Source: Exiguobacterium sp. J17977 (GTDB lineage Bacteria; Bacillota; Bacilli; Exiguobacteriales; Exiguobacteriaceae). From it: a stretch of DNA of 64,000 nucleotides. The notes beneath the pieces are model-generated. The model was not told the DNA's origin. It saw nothing but the letters and a program-made list of their open reading frames with translations, and searched no databases. A program made the position numbers and the translations under genes. The stretch's first letter is position 1. Each line of letters opens with the position of its first letter. Location of the stretch: assembly GCF_018616375.1 (NCBI RefSeq), contig NZ_JAEQBB010000002.1:62001-126000 (forward strand). The letters run 5' to 3'. This document shows, piece after piece, positions 60,322 to 64,000 of the stretch.

Positions 60322-61545
60322 ATGCGTACTTGGAAACAACCTTTACTTTTACTTGCTGGTGTCGGTATCTCGCACCTCGGCGCCTGGGTGTACTTCATCG
60401 CCCTCAACTTGATTGTCCTCGAGATGACGCAATCACCGTTCGCCGTGTCTGTCCTCTACATCCTCGTCCCGCTCGCGGCACTATGCGCGAACGTTTGGTC
60501 AGGCTCGGTCATCGACCGCACCGATACGCGTCGCTTGATGATGTGGCTGGATGCGCTCCGCGCTATTGTCGTCTTCAGTCTCGCATTCATCGACTCACTC
60601 GCGCTCATTTATGTGCTCGTGTTTGTCTTGAATGTCGCGAGCTCCGTCTTCGAATCGGCCTCCCTCGTCTATATGACGAAGCTCGTCCCGAGCGGTGACC
60701 GGCAACGGTTCAGCGCGCTCAAGAACTTCGTCCAATCGGCCGGGTTCATCTTAGGCCCGGCTATCGCGGGATTGTTGTTCATGATCGGCACACCGACGTT
60801 CGCCATCCAGTTGAACGCGTTGGCGTTGCTCGCGTCCGTCGGGATTCTCTCACTTCTACCGACATTGTTCACCGGTAGCGACGAGGTCGAGGTATTGAGC
60901 CTGCGCATGATTATCGAGGACTGGAAGACGGTCGTCCGATTCGCGTCGACCATGCGTTACGTGACACTCGTCTATGGTCTATTCTGCGTCATGACGATTT
61001 TCATGTCGGGGCTCGACTCACTGGAGGCGTCGTTCGCGACGCAAGTGCTCGGCTTCTCTGAGAGCCGCTACGGCTTTCTCGTCAGTGTCGCCGGAGGCGG
61101 GATTATCGCAGGATCCATCATCAATGCGACGTTCAGTGCTCGGATGACGTTACCGTTTCTAATCAGTTTCGGTGCCATCCTCACGCCTGTCGGCTATCTC
61201 GTTTTCGCCTTCTCCGAGTCATTCGTGGTTGCAGCCGTCGGATTCTTCCTGCTCACATTCGCCTTGTCGTTCGCGAACACCGGCTTCTTGTCGTTCTATC
61301 AAAACAATGTCCCGACCGACCTGATGGGCCGCTTCTCCGGAGTGATCAACGTAGCGGAGTCCGTCTTGATTATCGGGTTGACGTTCGGCATCGGTCTCCT
61401 CGCTGAATATGTCGGGATTCGCTCGACGTATGTCGCCTTCTCGCTCGCCTTCTTACTCGTCGGCTTGGTCACGGTTCGGGTCGTGCTAGAACGTTCGAAA
61501 CGAGGACTGTATGAGGCGGTCGTCGTTGAAGAGAATGTCTCATAA
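60322..61545 (+). CDS. MFS transporter (MFS_3/macrolide-efflux-like)
   Basis: A 407-residue major facilitator with 12 helices. NVWSGSVIDRTDTRRLMMWL is motif A, and the LNVASSVFESASLVYMTKLV region and VPTDLMGRFSGVINVAESVL resemble the MFS_3 (macrolide efflux, enterobactin exporter) group. ATG 60322 follows GGGGACG. It is 100 bases downstream of the first MFS gene and could be read with it. The 313 bases after it hold a TATAAT at 61815-61820 and otherwise nothing certain. Confidence 0.85.
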   Translation: MRTWKQPLLLLAGVGISHLGAWVYFIALNLIVLEMTQSPFAVSVLYILVPLAALCANVWSGSVIDRTDTRRLMMWLDALRAIVVFSLAFIDSLALIYVLVFVLNVASSVFESASLVYMTKLVPSGDRQRFSALKNFVQSAGFILGPAIAGLLFMIGTPTFAIQLNALALLASVGILSLLPTLFTGSDEVEVLSLRMIIEDWKTVVRFASTMRYVTLVYGLFCVMTIFMSGLDSLEASFATQVLGFSESRYGFLVSVAGGGIIAGSIINATFSARMTLPFLISFGAILTPVGYLVFAFSESFVVAAVGFFLLTFALSFANTGFLSFYQNNVPTDLMGRFSGVINVAESVLIIGLTFGIGLLAEYVGIRSTYVAFSLAFLLVGLVTVRVVLERSKRGLYEAVVVEENVS

Positions 61546-61814
61546 TTCTAATGCACCTTATTTGTAACATAATTATAATAGTTGTAATAATTAGGAATTA
61601 TCGCTATCAAGTCATTCACCTCACACTTTCAAAAACCTTTATCTAATCGATTGTGAACAAACTGCAATGGATGACATGGAAATTGAAATCACAAGCTAGA
61701 CGCTCATCCCTGAGCCCTTTACAAACGATTTGCAAGACCATCTACTACCTTCAAATCCAATAGGAATTAACTTGAATGTCATGTCCCTGACATCTTCACA
61801 TTTGGAAAAAATCG

Positions 61815-61820
61815 TATAAT
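61815..61820 (+). promoter_or_regulatory. Probable -10 of the methyltransferase gene
   Basis: TATAAT lies 39 bases before the ATG at 61859. No convincing -35 is present 16-18 bases upstream. Confidence 0.35.
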
Positions 61821-61858
61821 TAAGGAGTAGTAATGAGACGATAAAAGCGAGGGATACC

Positions 61859-62560
61859 ATGAAAGAGACGATTCGAACTGAAGAAGATTTATTGAATATG
61901 TTGGACTCCCTGTTGAGGGAACCTAGTGAATTTTGGGACTCGTTTTACGCAGATCGAGACAAGGGCATTCCCTTCTTTGTGAACAAGCCGGATGAGAACT
62001 TGGTCAGCTATTTTGAGCGGGATATTCTGACGTCTGGTCATGTATTGGAGTTAGGAAGCGGTCCTGGCCGCAACGCCATCTATTTTGCCGAGACCGGATG
62101 TACGGTCGATGCCGTCGATTTGTCCATCACGTCGATTGAATGGGCCAAAGAACGTGCCCTTGAGCAACAAGTGGACGTGAACTTCATCCATGACAATCTG
62201 TTTGATTTGAAACTAGATGATTCCGCATACGACGTCATCTACGATTCAGGATGTTTTCACCATATCGCACCGCATCGAAGAAAACAGTATATCGATTTAG
62301 TCTGGAAAACGTTAAAGCCAGGCGGTCACTTTGCGATCACGTGCTTCGTGGAAGGTGGTGAGCTCGGCGGTTCAGATATCACGGACTGGGAAGTATATCG
62401 CCGAAGAAGCCTGAGCGGCGGTCTTGGCTTTACGCCTGAAAAACTTCGGTCCATCTTCCATTCGTTCGAGGAAGTCGAGATTCGCAAGATGCGACAGGCC
62501 GACCGTACTGAAGACGTCTTTGGGGTCTCGGCACTATGGACGGCGTTGTTTAAAAAATGA
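61859..62560 (+). CDS. Class I SAM-dependent methyltransferase
   Basis: A 233-residue methyltransferase. Motif I is VLELGSGPGRNAIYFAETGC, followed by DAVDLSITSIEWAKERAL (motif II), DVIYDSGCFHHIAPHRRKQY and LKPGGHFAITCFVEGGELGG. The last block with GELGGSD and the acidic YRRRSL segment is typical of small-molecule thiopurine/tellurite-like methyltransferases of Bacilli. GAGGGATACC precedes the ATG. Substrate unknown. Confidence 0.86.
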   Translation: MKETIRTEEDLLNMLDSLLREPSEFWDSFYADRDKGIPFFVNKPDENLVSYFERDILTSGHVLELGSGPGRNAIYFAETGCTVDAVDLSITSIEWAKERALEQQVDVNFIHDNLFDLKLDDSAYDVIYDSGCFHHIAPHRRKQYIDLVWKTLKPGGHFAITCFVEGGELGGSDITDWEVYRRRSLSGGLGFTPEKLRSIFHSFEEVEIRKMRQADRTEDVFGVSALWTALFKK

Positions 62561-62587
62561 GCTGACTTGATAACTGCTACTGGTCAA

Positions 62588-62634
62588 AAAACCAGCCACT
62601 CGAGATTCACGTCTCGAGTGGCTGGTTTCTTTTA
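62588..62634. terminator. Bidirectional terminator
   Basis: AAACCAGCCACTCGAGA and TCTCGAGTGGCTGGTTT form a 17-bp stem between convergent genes, with a T run on the plus side and A run on the other. Confidence 0.93.
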
Positions 62635-63053
62635 TGAGAGTCTGTGAGATTGATTTGCTGTACATACAACCCGTGCGTATCGAGAATGAGCTGGACATCT
62701 TCCGGATACAAGTGGTCTACTTCCTGCAACGTATCGAGCGAGATCCATTCCACTTCCATAATGTCACGGTCAATCCGCCCCCTGGCAATCGATTCATCCA
62801 GCGTGAGAAGAAAATACACCGTCTGAATCTGATAACCGTCACTGACTTTCTGTTTCGTCGAGAGACGCATGACTTCGTTGGCTGTATAGCCCGTCTCCTC
62901 CCTCAACTCGCGGACACAACATGCCTCGGCCGTTTCATCGTTTTCGATTCCACCTGACGGGACGCTCCATCCGTTCACATCTCGATTCCTCACCATCAAC
63001 ACCCGCTGATTCTCATCAAAACAAATGCCCGCCGCGCCAAACCATAATTTCAT
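62607..63053 (-). CDS. Nudix hydrolase
   Basis: A 148-residue Nudix protein. The box is complete: GGIENDETAEACCVRELREE followed by TGY, which matches GX5EX7REUXEEXGU. FGAAGICFDENQRVLMVRNR is the preceding strand. ATG 63053 follows GAGGGGGCG. The 3' end of the frame overlaps the terminator stem. Substrate unknown. Confidence 0.87.
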   Translation of the reverse strand: MKLWFGAAGICFDENQRVLMVRNRDVNGWSVPSGGIENDETAEACCVRELREETGYTANEVMRLSTKQKVSDGYQIQTVYFLLTLDESIARGRIDRDIMEVEWISLDTLQEVDHLYPEDVQLILDTHGLYVQQINLTDSHKRNQPLET

Positions 63054-63196
63054 ATGCTTCGCCCCCTCTTGGAGTACATCGTCTTGCATTCCTCATTTAC
63101 TCATTCACCATTATAACGGATACGTTAAAACTATTGCTAATTAATTGAAAAACCTATATAATTTTGGAGATTTGGAATCGGAAAGGGAGTGTAACG

Positions 63197-63934
63197 ATGA
63201 ACAACTATCAGAGCGTGCTCATCAAGTTGAGCGGGGCGGCCATCGCCGGCGAGGACAACTCAAATTTCGATGCACACAACCTCAATCAAATTGCGGCTGA
63301 AATCCTGTCATTGATTGACATGGGCATCAACGTCTCTCTGATGATTGGCGGAGGGAACATCTTCCGAGGCAATATGGCCGACGCATGGGCCATCGACCGC
63401 GTCGAGGCCGACAATATCGGCACACTCGGCACCGTCATCAACAGCTTGATGCTGCGCGGTGTCTTGAAGAGCAAGACCGACCGCGAAGTTCGGGTCATGA
63501 CGGCCATGCCGATTCCGAGTATGGCCGAGCCGTATATTCGACTGAAGGCGCTCACCCATCTGACTAAAGGGTATGTCCTCATCTTCGCAGGAGGTAACGG
63601 ACAACCATTCGTCTCGACAGACTATCCGGCGGTACAGCGCGCGGTTGAGATGCACTGTGACGCCCTGTTCGTCGCGAAGAACGGAATCTCCGGCGTCTAT
63701 ACGGATGACCCGAATCTTTCGAGCACGGTGAAACAGTATACGTCGCTCCACTATAACGATGTGTTGCGCCATGACTTAAAGGTGATGGATCAATCGGCAC
63801 TGCTCCTCGCGCGAGACAATCATCTTCCGGTCCATGTGTTCGACTTTGAAGAGACGGGCGCGATGAAGCGAATCTGTTCGGGTGCATCGATTGGCACGTT
63901 GATTCATGACGGCCAGACCAACTTAGCGCCATAA
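63197..63934 (+). CDS. UMP-kinase-like protein (divergent paralogue)
   Basis: A 245-residue amino-acid-kinase fold protein of the PyrH type. LIKLSGAAIAGED replaces the usual LKLSGEALAGE, GGGNIFRGNMADAWAIDRVE is the conserved acceptor block, DNIGTLGTVINSLMLRG follows, and FAGGNGQPFVSTDYPAVQRA stands where AAGTGNPFFTTD is usual. It lacks the tsf/frr neighbours that accompany the housekeeping pyrH, so it is probably a second, divergent copy. AAAGGGAG precedes the ATG. A strong terminator follows. Confidence 0.82.
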   Translation: MNNYQSVLIKLSGAAIAGEDNSNFDAHNLNQIAAEILSLIDMGINVSLMIGGGNIFRGNMADAWAIDRVEADNIGTLGTVINSLMLRGVLKSKTDREVRVMTAMPIPSMAEPYIRLKALTHLTKGYVLIFAGGNGQPFVSTDYPAVQRAVEMHCDALFVAKNGISGVYTDDPNLSSTVKQYTSLHYNDVLRHDLKVMDQSALLLARDNHLPVHVFDFEETGAMKRICSGASIGTLIHDGQTNLAP

Positions 63935-63935
63935 C

Positions 63936-63974
63936 TGACGACACCACCGGAACAAAAGGCCGGTGGTGTCGTTT
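63936..63974. terminator. Bidirectional terminator after the UMP-kinase-like gene
   Basis: ACGACACCACCGG and CCGGTGGTGTCGT form a 13-bp stem around AACAAAAGG, followed by TTTA. Confidence 0.88.
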
Positions 63975-64000
63975 ACTTAATCACGAAGAACGCACTCGCC
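63973..64000 (-). CDS. 3' end of a minus-strand gene (partial)
   Basis: From the right edge the minus strand reads ASAFFVIK and a TAA at 63975-63973, immediately after the shared terminator. It is probably the end of a convergent gene outside the window. Only 8 codons are visible, so this is tentative. Confidence 0.4.

Noticed and set aside
61676-61819. Plus-strand frame MEIEITS, stop, TLIPEPFTNDLQDHLLPSNP... before the methyltransferase gene
   Set aside because: The second part has no start, is only 39 codons and overlaps the likely -10. It may be a decayed gene, but nothing confirms it.

Overview
The window reads as chromosome from a mid-GC member of the Bacilli (Bacillota). The reasons are the Shine-Dalgarno sites (AAAGGAGG type), frequent TTG/GTG starts, and B. 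subtilis-type gene sets: parC, a YocH-like LysM/3D protein with WalR-like sites, YdbS/YdbT, a DynA-like double dynamin, MoxR/DUF58 and a YqjA-like FUSC protein. The GC-rich codon use of most genes together with this gene content fits Exiguobacterium best. That is an inference; there is no rRNA or other marker here to prove it. No tRNA, rRNA, CRISPR array, integrase or intact insertion sequence was seen.

Layout. 1-3.8 kb: the parC 3' end, a hypothetical gene, DinB, Nudix, metallo-beta-lactamase and GNAT genes. 3.9-9.8 kb: a streptothricin-acetyltransferase-like gene, two small or decayed loci, an amino-acid ABC transporter lacking its ATPase, and a MoxR-DUF58-DUF4129-like operon. 9.8-16.9 kb: cardiolipin synthase, CPA1 antiporter, LysM/3D wall protein, DUF1294, AraC, SDR and alpha/beta hydrolase. 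16.9-20.1 kb: an AT-rich trypsin-like protease gene, an Excalibur protein, small genes and an AraC/GyrI-like regulator. 20.2-23.8 kb: a very AT-rich two-gene ATPase/HNH (Septu-like) island whose left edge carries a remnant of the 3' end of the 6-phospho-beta-glucosidase gene that stands intact at its right edge. 23.8-28.1 kb: the beta-glucoside operon (GH1, PTS IIBCA) with a divergent GntR regulator. 28.1-34 kb: SUFU, barstar-like, GNAT and hypothetical genes, and an NCS2 purine permease. 34.1-34.5 kb: a compact candidate type I toxin-antitoxin locus encoding a 40-residue membrane peptide of Ldr/Fst type. 34.5-42.8 kb: YdbT/YdbS, a WGR protein, FUSC, a YwnB-like protein and a 1126-residue double dynamin followed by a coupled 31-residue membrane peptide. 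42.8-48.8 kb: a mosaic of single-gene enzymes, including a methyltransferase split by a G7 tract. 48.8-57.6 kb: a long minus-strand run of hypothetical, DUF and SUKH/DUF2199-type genes plus small membrane proteins. 57.6-64 kb: a deoxyribosyltransferase-like protein, AraC, two MFS exporters, a methyltransferase, Nudix and an unusual UMP-kinase paralogue.

The signals most worth attention are: (1) the unannotated toxin/antisense-RNA locus at 34.1-34.5 kb with a LexA/DinR-like box; (2) the ATPase-HNH island and the gene-end duplication that betrays how it arrived; (3) a second truncated-paralogue flank, where a SRPBCC remnant lies upstream of the hypothetical gene at 48.8-49.6 kb; (4) a bank of immunity-type genes (SUFU, barstar, SUKH, DUF2199, WGR) with no toxin in the window; (5) several small membrane peptides coupled to larger genes.
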